Assembly (NCBI GenBank): GCA_030407315.1
Contig: JALQPE010003117.1
Coordinates: forward strand, 1-64,000
Origin: Asparagopsis taxiformis
Lineage: Eukaryota; Rhodophyta; Florideophyceae; Bonnemaisoniales; Bonnemaisoniaceae
DNA length: 64,000 nucleotides
Direction: 5' to 3'
A program made the position numbers and the translations under genes. Shown here in pieces: positions 42,885 to 53,500 of the stretch (position 1 is its first letter; the number at the start of each line of letters is the position of its first letter). Under the pieces are notes generated by a model, which saw nothing but the letters and a program-made list of their open reading frames with translations, was not told the DNA's origin and did not search any database.

Positions 42885-43520
42885 AAAGCACGAACTGAAA
42901 TTTCTGGATGAAGCTCTGGTCACTGGTGTGGCAACCAGAGGAGAGCAGTCGAAGAGATAGTTGATGCGATTGTAGAGGCGAAGAAGCGGATGGACAGCGA
43001 AGGAGGAACTGGGCTTAGCCGTGCGAAGGTGGAAGATATGGGGTAAAGACAATACAGGAGGTAAAGTAGTGCTGAAGATTTGAGTATCACACGGCCAAGA
43101 ACAAACAAGACCCCTTTTAATCGATCTCAGTTTCTTTTACTACCGGGACACAGCGGCATGGAGGGATACTCATTGAAGATGTGGCGCTTCGCCAGTGAGA
43201 CTGTACCAAAGTTAGATGCGATGATGCAGAAGAGGTTAATCTGGAAACGGTGAGCTGAAATGCCACAAAGATTAAGTCGGCCTACAACCGACTCGCCACT
43301 TGGGACAACAATTTGCGCGAGGAGCATGCTGAACTGCAGAACAAAAATCCTGGTACCGCTTCCAATACCCGTAACCTCCCAGATGACGTTTCCAACACTC
43401 ATGAAACGGACAACGCCGCTCTCCAGAAGGAACGTGACCAAATTCAAGCCCAGCTTCAGCGTTAACGCGCAGACCGCTATGATTTGCATTCGCGCAGCCT
43501 TCAGAGAGACAAAAGATGGT
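42885..43520 (+). pseudogene. Relic coiled-coil gene in element D
   Basis: Three open segments with coiled-coil character follow one another in different frames: one reading LKHELKFLDEALVTGVATR (near 42885-42945), one reading RRAVEEIVDAIVEAKKRMDS (to about 43048, ending at a possible splice donor GGTAAAG), and one reading IKSAYNRLATWDNNLREEHA to LQKERDQIQAQLQR (43268-43466). They may be exons or remnants of one small protein. No family is recognised. Confidence 0.35.
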
Positions 43521-44845
43521 AGGAAAAGATAGCATGCATCGAGGAAGCTTGGTAGCATCCGCACGCACTCCGACGCGGTACTGGTCTCGCGCTGGGCGCA
43601 AGTATATTTTCGGCATGTGGAACAAACAATAGTTGAGAAACAGGAGGTTGTTGTGAGGATGAGACTGCTACACGAAATGTATGCGCTGTCTGCATGTGCC
43701 AGTTGATAATTGTGAACTCATCAACGAAATGTTGGATGATGGAAGTTCGCACGGCGATTCAGTGCGGCGTGCACACTCACCGCAAGCTGCGACATGACTC
43801 GCGTGCGATCGATGCAGTTGCCGATATGTGATCCGCGGCGTTGTGGCGATGGACGACACTGCGATACTAGCGCAGTATCGTCTATCGCTAGTAGTCGTCA
43901 TCTGCAAGAAGGTTGTGGGTGGTCGTGGTAGTGGGTGCCCGCTTCCTGCATGTACGCAGGAAGAGAGCGTGCGTGTGTGCACATTGGAATAGTTTTCCGA
44001 GCCGTCGCGTGGATTGCATACCAACTTTTTGTACGCGATAACTTCGCCGAGGCGAAATGTTTGGAACATTTGTTCTGGCAAGGAGTGCATCTCAGTGCGC
44101 GCACCGGTTGCGTCACATGATCGAATGTGACGGTTGTGGCCGCTGAGTGTTGATGTCATTGTGCCGCTGCAGTGCGACATGTGCGATTGTGCGGTGTATT
44201 ACACGCTGTACTGTCTATGACATCAACTCACTGTTATGTTGTACCGAAGGTCGTGCGGCCGATGACCACACGTGGAGCCAGGACACAGTATACTACTCGT
44301 GTTATGGTCAGCGGTAGTGAAACCAGTGACAGCAATGGCTCACTGATGAACTGGCTGCAGAGATCGCACTACGGCCACCAGAAAATATGGGAGAAATTTT
44401 GATTTAGGGCTTCTCCCTGCGCTGGCAGCCAAACCATCGACATGACCGTTTTACAGCACGACATAACAGCGGTCAGTGGTTATGCGACTGATGTGTTGCT
44501 GAACTACTGACAGAATGACATAAGGTGGTCACTAGTCATGCGACCGATGATTAGGAAGATGTAGGGGGCGAAACGAGTGGCAGGTAGGGTGAGGTGGAGC
44601 TGAAGTCGTGTCTAGTTGGCCTTATAAATCACTGTATAGGAAAAGCCTTATTTGTGATGCAGTATTGTAGTGGTTCCACGACGGATAGGTGAGGATCACG
44701 ATTTTTAGGCGTTGATAATTGCTGAGAGGCACAGAGGTTCATAGTTTTGCACCGGTCTCCAGTGATCCTGAAGGCAGCGAAACGCCGATCCTGGATCGCT
44801 ACGACAAACCTTGCCTGGTAGTATCACACTGTTCCAAGGTGCATT
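43521..44845. other. Noncoding interval of element D with internal repeat
   Basis: No supported gene. At 44253-44350 is a partial copy of the repeat found twice at 55137-55390 (GTCGTGCGGCCGATGACCAC, then GTAGTGAAACCAGTGAC). Confidence 0.5.
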
Positions 44846-46621
44846 ATGCAGCGATCCAATATACGACGCAGAGTCACCAACCGAAACCAAGAGCCATTGG
44901 GCAAGAAACTGAAAAGGCCAAGCAGCGGCAGACGTTCAAGTGGTCCTCGTAGAGATGATAATGGTGACATTGAATCGTCTCCAGTAATACAAATGAGGGA
45001 ACCAGATACAGTCCAAGCAGAAGAGAACCCGTCTCAAGAAGAAGCTACAGCGGAGCCTTCCGTAGCCTACTCTGAAAGCATCCGGGTGATGCTGTCTGCT
45101 GCAGTGGAAAGTATGAAGAAGGAATTCCAAAGCCACATGCGCAGAACAGAAGAACAACTAGCCACACTTCATGGGCAAGTGAGCGAGCTCCATGATAGTT
45201 TGAAGCGTTTCAATGGAGATGTTCACGTTACCATGGCAGCAAACAATGCAAGGACGCCAGTAAGTTTGAGGAAGAATTCGTCTGCTCCCAAACAGGTAAT
45301 GCGCTCCGTAGAATGCTCCAATCCGACATTGCGGACAGAACTGGACGCTGTATTCCATGTTCAAAACATTTCTACCGTGACCATGGAGGCTGTCTGCACA
45401 TTCTTCAGGACTGCCTCCAGAGGAAAGGAGAATGAAAACTTCTACTCCAAGTTGATTTGCATAATCATGTATGGGCTTCGTGGGAACATGGCTAAGAGTA
45501 ATTTGCGGAAGGGTCTTGGTTTGGCACATTGTAACTTTCGCTTTTTCTTGGTGAAGAAGATCGTTGCGTACTGTGAAGATTTATATGGTGTAAATAGAAA
45601 TGGAGGAAGGCCCTGCACACAGACTGGAACTGGGAACTCGGAGGCTGCAACAAGACACGTCCCAGAATGGCTGAGGCAAGGATATATAAACTCGAAATGT
45701 ATGAAGTACGCGAGGCAATATGCGGAGAATACTCGCAAGTCGAGCACTTCCGAGGAACTAGAGGGGAACGATGGCGTTGCTATGTTTTTGTCATCAGGAC
45801 TTTACAGCCGCGTTACAGAATTCTTGCGAAAAGCCAGGGATCGGTCCAAATGTCAATTCTTTGAGGATATCGGATTCCTTCTTTCTCCCTGGACATGTTG
45901 TGAGTGGTTGCAAGGGTCTTATAACAAACCAAAAATTGAGCTGAAGTTCCCGGAAGAATGTATAATGTGTCCATCCAACGTGCCGGAAACGAGAGTGGGA
46001 CGCAGTGTCCAGGAATGCGCTGAGAACAAAACAACAGCAGCACATTTCATGCGATCACGTAAGGAATGCCATCTCTCTGTATCATATGATGTGAAAGTTG
46101 CCGAATGCGCAGGAATGAAAGTGAAGAAAGATGCCGAACTGAAGGATGCTACAATGACTAGAACGGTGAACATAATGGAAGTTGCTTTCAATTTTCTCGT
46201 AGCATACGTACAAGGACAAAGGAAGGAAGATTTCCTGGGTTCTTCTCCGATGGCTCTCCAGACAACCTATTCGGTAGCGCTGGTGTTTCGCCACATGATC
46301 ATGGAGCTCGTTATGACCAATGAATGGTCTGGGGAGAACGTTGAACCAAGTAGCTCAACGCCAGTTGCAGAGAACGTTGGAGATAGTGGTTCAATGGCAC
46401 AGATTAGAGTGTCAGATCTCATTCCTGGAGAGTACACCAGGAAAAATACTTTGGAGCGCGTATTGCGGATGACTTCACTCCAATTCAAGAACCTCATGGA
46501 CAATGATGATAGTGGAATTGAATCATATAACTCGGACAGCGGAGAAGACCCCGAGTCATTCACTATCCACGGTCACAACTCTGTAGACGACATCGATGTC
46601 TGCCAGATCGAGTCACTGTAG
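44846..46621 (+). CDS. 591-aa coiled-coil protein of element D, unknown function
   Basis: Intact ORF from ATG at 44846. The first 40 residues are very basic (RRRVTNRNQEPLGKKLKRPS), then comes an acidic stretch and a coiled coil at about residues 75-125 (MRRTEEQLATLHGQVSELHD). A helical middle contains ICIIMYGLRGNMAKSNLRKG. Several Cys residues (EECIMCPSN) occur later, and the tail is acidic (YNSDSGEDPESF). I recognise no domain. The arrangement of basic head, coiled coil and helical body resembles the minus-strand gene at 16550-18845 next to the other transposase. Both have an N-rich-basic segment ending in L-G (SNLRKGLG and RDRLFGSLG), but this resemblance is weak. A DNA-binding partner of the transposase, like TNPA of En/Spm, is a reasonable guess. 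Confidence 0.7.
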   Translation: MQRSNIRRRVTNRNQEPLGKKLKRPSSGRRSSGPRRDDNGDIESSPVIQMREPDTVQAEENPSQEEATAEPSVAYSESIRVMLSAAVESMKKEFQSHMRRTEEQLATLHGQVSELHDSLKRFNGDVHVTMAANNARTPVSLRKNSSAPKQVMRSVECSNPTLRTELDAVFHVQNISTVTMEAVCTFFRTASRGKENENFYSKLICIIMYGLRGNMAKSNLRKGLGLAHCNFRFFLVKKIVAYCEDLYGVNRNGGRPCTQTGTGNSEAATRHVPEWLRQGYINSKCMKYARQYAENTRKSSTSEELEGNDGVAMFLSSGLYSRVTEFLRKARDRSKCQFFEDIGFLLSPWTCCEWLQGSYNKPKIELKFPEECIMCPSNVPETRVGRSVQECAENKTTAAHFMRSRKECHLSVSYDVKVAECAGMKVKKDAELKDATMTRTVNIMEVAFNFLVAYVQGQRKEDFLGSSPMALQTTYSVALVFRHMIMELVMTNEWSGENVEPSSSTPVAENVGDSGSMAQIRVSDLIPGEYTRKNTLERVLRMTSLQFKNLMDNDDSGIESYNSDSGEDPESFTIHGHNSVDDIDVCQIESL

Positions 46622-47214
46622 ATGATTGGTAGTGATATGTGGGTAATGAGCCGTCAGCGAAGAGTGAATATCTTTCTGTTGTGTGCTTATTGATGTAGAA
46701 CCTGTGCATGCAAAGGTATTGTATCGCTCGTCATCCGTTATGCAACCGAGAAGGTTGGAAAATACCGGTCATGCACCCGTTTAAATCACAAATCACAGGC
46801 TATACAACCTGTGACGCCAGGGATAGTAGGGCTCACAACCAGGGACCAAAATCGCGGAATAGAATTTGTTGTACCGCTCGCCAGTGGTAATAAAACCAAT
46901 GACACCACGACAGGTACCGTACAGAGGCATTGATCTTATTGGCAGTAGATTCTAGGACTAGTGACCTATCATTCACTGGTAGTACTGCTTACAAAAACGT
47001 CTTGAGCAGTAGCGGCAATGTTCGTATACCTGCTCACGAGCATGTCAGTAGGTAAGCAACTAGTGCTCGTTCCAGTAGTATGGTATGCAACCATTAAGCA
47101 GTGTGCGAACAAGCGGTCGCTTGTTCGGAAATTGCCGGCAATTTGTAAAACTGGGCACCCAACGTTGAGGCGAGGATGCGATGTGCATTGGTCGGAGAGG
47201 TCAAACGGTCATGT
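46622..47214. other. Convergent spacer in element D
   Basis: Between the stops of the 591-aa and 456-aa genes. A plus-strand AATAAA occurs near 46888, followed by no ORF of note. Confidence 0.5.
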
Positions 47215-48585
47215 TTACTGGACGAGGGAACTAGAAGAATGGATCGGTAGGGCGTCAATGACTTCATTGTAGGAGTGTGCGCCGAAAAACGTCATGTATG
47301 GCAAATTAAGCTCCAGGGTTCCTAGGCTGTTCACGTTAGTGGAAATATCGCGGGACCATAGGCGCATTCTAGGGAACTCAGTTCTGTTCCAAGTCATGTT
47401 GAAAGAGTGTCCTGGATGAACAGGAACTGAAGCAGAATCATGGCCGGGTGGCGTCGGCCGTAAGGCATGGAAAATATCACGGACAGGCATGCTCCGATGG
47501 ACGAGGACGTTCTTATACATCATATTCGGTATGTCGAAGTCCAGGGATTTTCTGAAGAGCACGGGGAGAATGGAATGATCGATTGTACGATCATTGCATT
47601 TGTCGAAGTGGAATGGGTCACTTCTGGCGAGGGCAAAAATGAATGGTTCTCTACACGGATCTGTGCCACGCAGTAGAGTACCGAGCAAGCGCACGTATGA
47701 ATTGTCGGCAGCATTGATATTTTTGGGACCCCTTGCAGTTCTGAAGAGCCGGATTCGATCGGAGACTGCAGTCAAAGATATGGACTTGCACATGTCTGAA
47801 TATGAAGGGAAGAAGACGCTGAATTTGTTTGTATCGATTGGTGGCATCTGGGTCAGGGAGAAAGAAGGTTGAAATTCTGCACCCGGGCAGGTGGACCGCA
47901 CTGATCTCGCAATTATTTCGAAGTCCCGGATGGTACAGTCCGTGGTTATGGATATGAAACCCGTGGTAACTGTATCAATGCCATGATTAGATTCAGGAGT
48001 TCTTTTCCTAGATAATGGCCGTTCCCTGTGCTGTGCTAGTTTTAGTCTGAAGTAACCAAATATGCGATGGAGGACAGCATCTGATTCATTGACATGACCC
48101 ATTGTACTACCAAGACCGTGATGGAGAATCCATGCACGCTCCATGTTCTGCAAACGAGCGTGAAGGTCAGAAACTTTTTCGACCAATGCGGATTGCCCGG
48201 GACTAGAAGATCCCTCACCGGAGTCTGAAGAAGAAGCAGAAGGTGAATAAAAATGACAAACTCTCCACTGCAGCCTGCGTCTGAGACGAGTAGGGCGTGT
48301 TGTAGCAGAATCTACAGGGCTGAAAGGAATTTCTTCCAGATATCCCTTGAAGATACTTACATCAACAGAGGTTTCGGGATGGCCTAACATCGCCAAATAT
48401 GTCAGCGTGGCAGAACGGGGGATTCCTCGTCGAGTCAACCTGGCTACCTTTGCCTTCCACCAAACCCTGTTTGCGGAGTGTCTTGTCCGCCGGTTACACG
48501 TACCACTCGTATTCACGTTCCAGAGTACCTCAATGGCGATACCATCATGTAGAATGGACGGATGATCTATGGACGGATGATCCAT
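47215..48585 (-). CDS. 456-aa protein of element D with Tudor-like N-terminus
   Basis: Intact ORF; ATG chosen at 48585 (an upstream TTG at 48615 is in frame). Residues about 10-75 contain AIEVLWN, VWWKAKVARL and TLTYLAMLG, a pattern like the Tudor/SH3-like barrels that bind methylated protein tails. A Ser-rich, acidic stretch follows, then a short coiled coil (ALVEKVSDLHARLQNMERAW) and about 300 residues with no recognised family. It is transcribed towards the 591-aa gene and away from the minisatellite and helicase. If the Tudor-like call is right, it may link the element to chromatin. It could instead be an unrelated structural or regulatory protein. Confidence 0.6.
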   Translation of the reverse strand: MDHPSIDHPSILHDGIAIEVLWNVNTSGTCNRRTRHSANRVWWKAKVARLTRRGIPRSATLTYLAMLGHPETSVDVSIFKGYLEEIPFSPVDSATTRPTRLRRRLQWRVCHFYSPSASSSDSGEGSSSPGQSALVEKVSDLHARLQNMERAWILHHGLGSTMGHVNESDAVLHRIFGYFRLKLAQHRERPLSRKRTPESNHGIDTVTTGFISITTDCTIRDFEIIARSVRSTCPGAEFQPSFSLTQMPPIDTNKFSVFFPSYSDMCKSISLTAVSDRIRLFRTARGPKNINAADNSYVRLLGTLLRGTDPCREPFIFALARSDPFHFDKCNDRTIDHSILPVLFRKSLDFDIPNMMYKNVLVHRSMPVRDIFHALRPTPPGHDSASVPVHPGHSFNMTWNRTEFPRMRLWSRDISTNVNSLGTLELNLPYMTFFGAHSYNEVIDALPIHSSSSLVQ

Positions 48586-48730
48586 CGACAAACGATTGAG
48601 ATGTATCGTTCCCAAACAAGAATAGTATTATTTCAGTACTATTGTACGAACGTTCATGGTCGGTCGTGGAAGTAGGGACGACATGGACACGTGTCTAGAC
48701 TTGCAGTTCATCCACGGTCATGAAGTCAGT

Positions 48731-48764
48731 GAGGAGCAGGACAGCTGCAGCTGCCCTGCTCCTC
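48731..48764. repeat. 34-bp near-perfect palindrome
   Basis: GAGGAGCAGGACAGCTG and its reverse complement differ at one position and meet without a spacer. It lies at the edge of the 57-bp minisatellite, between the start of the 456-aa gene and the array. Confidence 0.85.
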
Positions 48765-48773
48765 ACCACATGT

Positions 48774-49806
48774 GGTTGTGCAACCGGTGACGAAGTGCAC
48801 ACGTGTGTAGTTATGCAGCTAGTTCTAGGCAGTTGTGAAGGCAGTGACGAGGTGCACACGTGTGTAGTTGTGCAAATGGTTGTCCGTGGTTTTGAAACCG
48901 GTGACGAAGTGCACACATGTGTAGTTGTGCAAATGGTTGTCCGTGGTTGTGAAACCGGTGACGGAGCGCACACGTGTGCGAGCATGCAGCTTGTTCCAGG
49001 CAGTTGTGAAGGCAGTGACGAGGTGGACACGTGTGTAGTTGTGCAAATGGTTGTCCTTGGTTTTGAAACCGGTGACGGAGCGCACACGTGTGTAGTTGTG
49101 CAAATGGTTGTCCGTGGTTGTGAAACCGGTGACGAGGTGCACACGTGTGTAGTTGTGCAAATGGTTGTCCGTGGTTGAAACCGGTGACGAGGTGCACACG
49201 TGTGTAGTTGTGCAAATGGTTGTCCGTGGTTGTGAAACCGGTGACGAGGTGCACACATGTGTAGTTGTGCAAATGGTTGTCCGTGGTTGTGAAACCGTGA
49301 CGAGGTGCACACGTGTGTAGTTGTGCAAATGGTTGTCCGTGGTTGTGAAACCGGTGACGAGGTGCACACGTGTGTAGTTGTGCAAATGGTTGTCCGTGGT
49401 TGTGAAACCGGTGACGAGGTGCACACATGTGTAGTTGTGCAAATGGTTGTCCGTGGTTGTGAAACCGGTGACGAGGTGCACACGTGTGTAGTTGTGCAAA
49501 TGGTTGTCCGTGGTTGTGAAACCGGTGACGGAGCGCACACGTGTGTAGTTGTGCAAATGGTTGTCCGTGGTTGTGAAACCGATGACGAGGTGCACACGTG
49601 TGTAGTCGTGCAAATGGTTGTCCGTGGTTGTGAAGGCAGTGACGAGGTGCACACGTGTGTAGTTGTGCAAATGGTTGTCCGTGGTTGTGAAACCGGTGAC
49701 GGAGCGCACACGTGTGCGAGCATGCAGCTTGTTGCAGGCAGTTGTGAAGGCAGTGACGAGGTGCACACGTGTGTAGTTGTGCAAATGGTTGTCCGTGGTT
49801 TGGTTG
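48774..49806. repeat. Minisatellite, 57-bp unit, about 18 copies
   Basis: The unit holds GTGACGAGGTGCACACGTGT, AGTTGTGCAAATGG and TTGTCCGTGG. Each unit includes the palindrome CACACGTGTG and a GTGAAACCGGTGAC box. Variants with a GCGAGCATGCAGCTTGTT segment occur near 48977 and 49717, which shows higher-order order. Because 57 is 19 codons, several frames on both strands stay open for up to 440 codons; I do not regard these as genes. Confidence 0.95.
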
Positions 49807-50560
49807 TGACACTGGTGAGAAGTGGACGGCTTGGTCTTGTTTCGGAAAGAGATGTACAGCGACTGGAGCGGACCATTATTGCCGAATTCAACAAGGAAGG
49901 ACTAAACTTGGTTCCGGTCTCGAGACTTAGAAGATTCCAGTAAGTCTGCAAAGTTTGTTGGAATAATGGCACCTTGCCATACCGTTTCCAATTGAATAGG
50001 GGAAATTTCTTAAGAACATGTCCCATGGCGATATAATTAGATTACGATGGCTCATAATTATTGGATGGTTCTGTACTTTCCTGCTATTCCCGTGTTTATA
50101 TGAAACGTTGGATCTGTGGACGGAGTGGATGAAACTCACCACTTAACCGCAAAGGGTGTGAATATTCCATTTCAATTCAAACCACCGTGAGGAAGATTCA
50201 GGGATATTTCATCACATCGGGGCGGCTTGTGTTGACATTATGAAGCTTCATAATGTCCTAGGATGGCTGCAACGAACGCAATGAAACCGCGGTTTCAGGG
50301 CACGATTCCGCACCGTTGGAATGGTCGCGAACATTCGTAATTAATTATAAAATTTGATGGTAGGAACGGTAGCAAAACCGCTTACAATAGAGATGAGAAC
50401 GTAAATTGATATTGAACCTATTACTAGGACAAGGATTTGTGAGGAGTGAAGAGCTCTTGACTTCTACAAGTATTGCACACAAACAGTGCACTCTGTTTAT
50501 CAGCTCCGCAGAATCGAAGTTCACAGAGATCCACTGCACACAAGAAACGAAAGATTGAAG
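49807..50560. other. Spacer upstream of the helicase gene
   Basis: No supported gene. The last 150 bp are AT-rich and should hold the helicase promoter and leader, but no clear TATA box is seen. Confidence 0.5.
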
Positions 50561-53500
50561 ATGCCGCCAGCACCGAGGAGACAGACACCGTACTCGTCTC
50601 CCACGGATGTGTTCGCTTCTATTAAACAATATATCCAAGGACGGCCACCTGTTGGTGATAACACTTCGGCTTCGCAGTGGGCTGCATGGGAAAGACAAGT
50701 AACGCGCGATGCACAAGAGTTCGTCAACAGTTCGGAGTGTAATCTATATATTGGGAACGGGACCCGCCCTACCCCGCCCGCTCACGTTGTCACCAGAGTC
50801 GTCCAACGGGCATGCGTGTTCTATACAGAGCAATGTCTGAATACTTTGCGTCTATATCCGAGAGGCGTGTTTGGTGATATGAATGGTTTCGTGATACCCT
50901 TTACGTCGAAGAAAAAAGTGTTGAAAAATGTTCTAACAGCTCTGGATTTCAGGAACGTCCTTTCGAAGATCGAGTCGTGGATGTCTGATGAGTGGATATA
51001 CGCTGTAGCTATGCAAAAGGCCAAGCTACATAATTATCCATCTCATAGTTTTACTTGGAGCATTAGCCAAGAAGGTCGGTCGTGGATGCTATCATGGTAT
51101 ATTCATACAATGTCATGGGTGTGTCTGCTAATAACGAAAGTCCAGGACAGGAACTCTGACCGTGGGATACCGGAAGTGCTAGATTCTTGTTGCGCTCCGG
51201 TCGAGTACGACGTGCCGCTTGAAAATTATGGCATGGTTCGTGATGTACATGCAATCATTTCACAAGCCATTTTCGGTGGCCTCAGATTTGTTGCCGAACG
51301 GAAAATACGAGCCGCAACCCCGGAGCAGTGCACATTCGTGACCGGAAACCGTGGAGTGAGGAGAAAGGTGTTGAAGAAGGAGAACCTGGTTAGTGCCAAT
51401 GCTATGTTCAAGTATGTAATGGACGCCGAAGAAGACAGGAGTGTGGTACCGAAACTGTATGCCGTTGTAATGCACGTTCTCGTCGGAATGGAAGCGCTAC
51501 CGGCGAATATCGCGTATGGTCAGCGATATGATGATGCTCTGAGATCATCATTGGAAAATTTCATGTCTCGCATGCTGTCCGCTATAGACAGTGATGCAGA
51601 GAACATTAGCAGTTCCATACGCGAATCATCCCAACAACGCAGACAAGCTCGCATTCGGACATGGCTGACCGCATTCATAGAGAATAGTACAAGAATTAAC
51701 CAGGTTGACGTGGTGAGACCATTGGAGGGAGCAACAAATACAGGACGGCGTAAAAATCACGAAAGAAACGTACAGAGTGCTGGTGGCTCACCTCCCGAAC
51801 GGCCGCCAGTGCCGGAGGCCAACGTGCAGGAGGAAAGAGATGGACAACTAGAACATACCGTCGCAGGGAATGATGAAGCGAACGGTGACCGAAATGAAGA
51901 AGATGAGATCGTACCAACAGAACGAACTGCTATGGACGAGCGGACCGCTCGTGCGAGACGTCGTAGTGCCGTGCGACGTCGGCAGGTTGCACAAACCGAG
52001 GATGGTCCTGTCGAAGAAGACTCGCAGCGCGGTGGAGAAGAAGGCCCAGAAACCAGTGGTGCAGGAAGCGTGCAACCTGCTGTGGAGCCCGGACAGGATC
52101 GTGCGTCGAAGAAACCTCGGCATGCGGAAGTATGTCCTACATGCGAACAACCATGGCCGCAGACAGTGGAATCACCGAACACTGCAAATACCACACCGGA
52201 AAAAAATCTGGGTCAGAAATTGACCAACTCGTCACAGGTTGTTCGACCGGAGCACACTTCTATTTCAGTGGATTTACCACCAGTATCGTCACATGTTTTG
52301 CGACCAGAGCGAAATTCAATTGCAGTGGATGTACCACCACTGGTGGCACTATCGTCACAACGGCCCAAGCCAAAATCTTCTTCGTTGTCGATAACTGCTG
52401 GACCCGCACTATCAGTGGATGTGCAGCCAGCACCACCACCCTCACCCGTCTGGGATCCACCACCAATACCGCAGGAGGCAGTCCAGCAACAGGCAGTCCA
52501 GCAACAGCGCCATAAACCGCGGGTACCTGTACAGCGAGCTGCACGCAAAGGGTATCACTACGACGATGTCCCGATACAAATAGAAGGTATATCCTTGAAC
52601 ACAAATCTCTCACCCAATGCAATACTGGCGAACTGGTCTTCGAATGCCTCTTTCTCGTTTCCGCGACGGGGATTCGAGAGTAGCTGGGTACGAAATCGTG
52701 TCATATTTCGTGGTCAGAATCCTCGTCTGGCTCCGAACTTCATGTACTTCTCGTGGTATGACTTCTTGTCAACCAGTTTCACACTTTGTATTTACAAGAT
52801 GGTTTTGGAACTAGCGGAAGTTGCACAGAAGCATGAGACCTGGTATCCAGCTACACAAAGAGACCCATTGCTCGATAACGATTACGACCTCTATAGGCTA
52901 GATTCCGACGCATCAGGCAACGGGAATAGTAGGAGGTTCGAAGCTTCACGAACTGCACCGTCGACCCGAGACAGCGTATCATTCAGAAGCTGGGATGTCG
53001 TCACCGTCGATGTCATAGACCGCAGCCGACAGACGGAACCACTGGAATGTTGCTTAGGTGTTGTTGAAGATTTCACTACGAACAAAACCCGTGCCCAAAC
53101 CCGCCTCTCTTTGACAATTATCGCCTTGGGTTCTGTGCGACATGCGCGATATTCGCAGGGTACGGAGGGGCTTGCAATAGTCGTTCGCAGATCAGGCTAT
53201 CTCGGAACAGAAGGTATGCAATGTGAAGCAATACGAAACCTTCCTGCGATACATCCTGGATGGCATGAGCTGTTCCTAGGCACTTCAAGGGCGGCCACAT
53301 CTAACCAGCGATGGCTACAGCAGGATGGTTCCTTAGTTCGAGAAGAATACGAAAAGCTTCTCGCGCACTGTTTGCCCGGTGCTGTTCTAGTACCATCTGG
53401 AAGCACTAACACTCAGAAATACATGCTTGAGATGACAGACCTAAACGGAGCAGATGTGCATCACGATGGTCCGCCGAAAATGAATAGATCTCAAGCAGCT

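Noticed and set aside
43668..44180. 170-codon minus-strand ORF in element D
   Set aside because: No recognisable domain, composition typical of random sequence, and overlap with repeat boxes.
48774..49806. Resemblance to a CRISPR array
   Set aside because: Units follow one another without unique spacers, and the context is eukaryotic.
48695..50026. Long overlapping ORFs (up to 443 codons) on both strands over the minisatellite
   Set aside because: The 57-bp period is a multiple of three, so a stop-free unit keeps several frames open. The encoded 19-residue repeats have no domain-like features.
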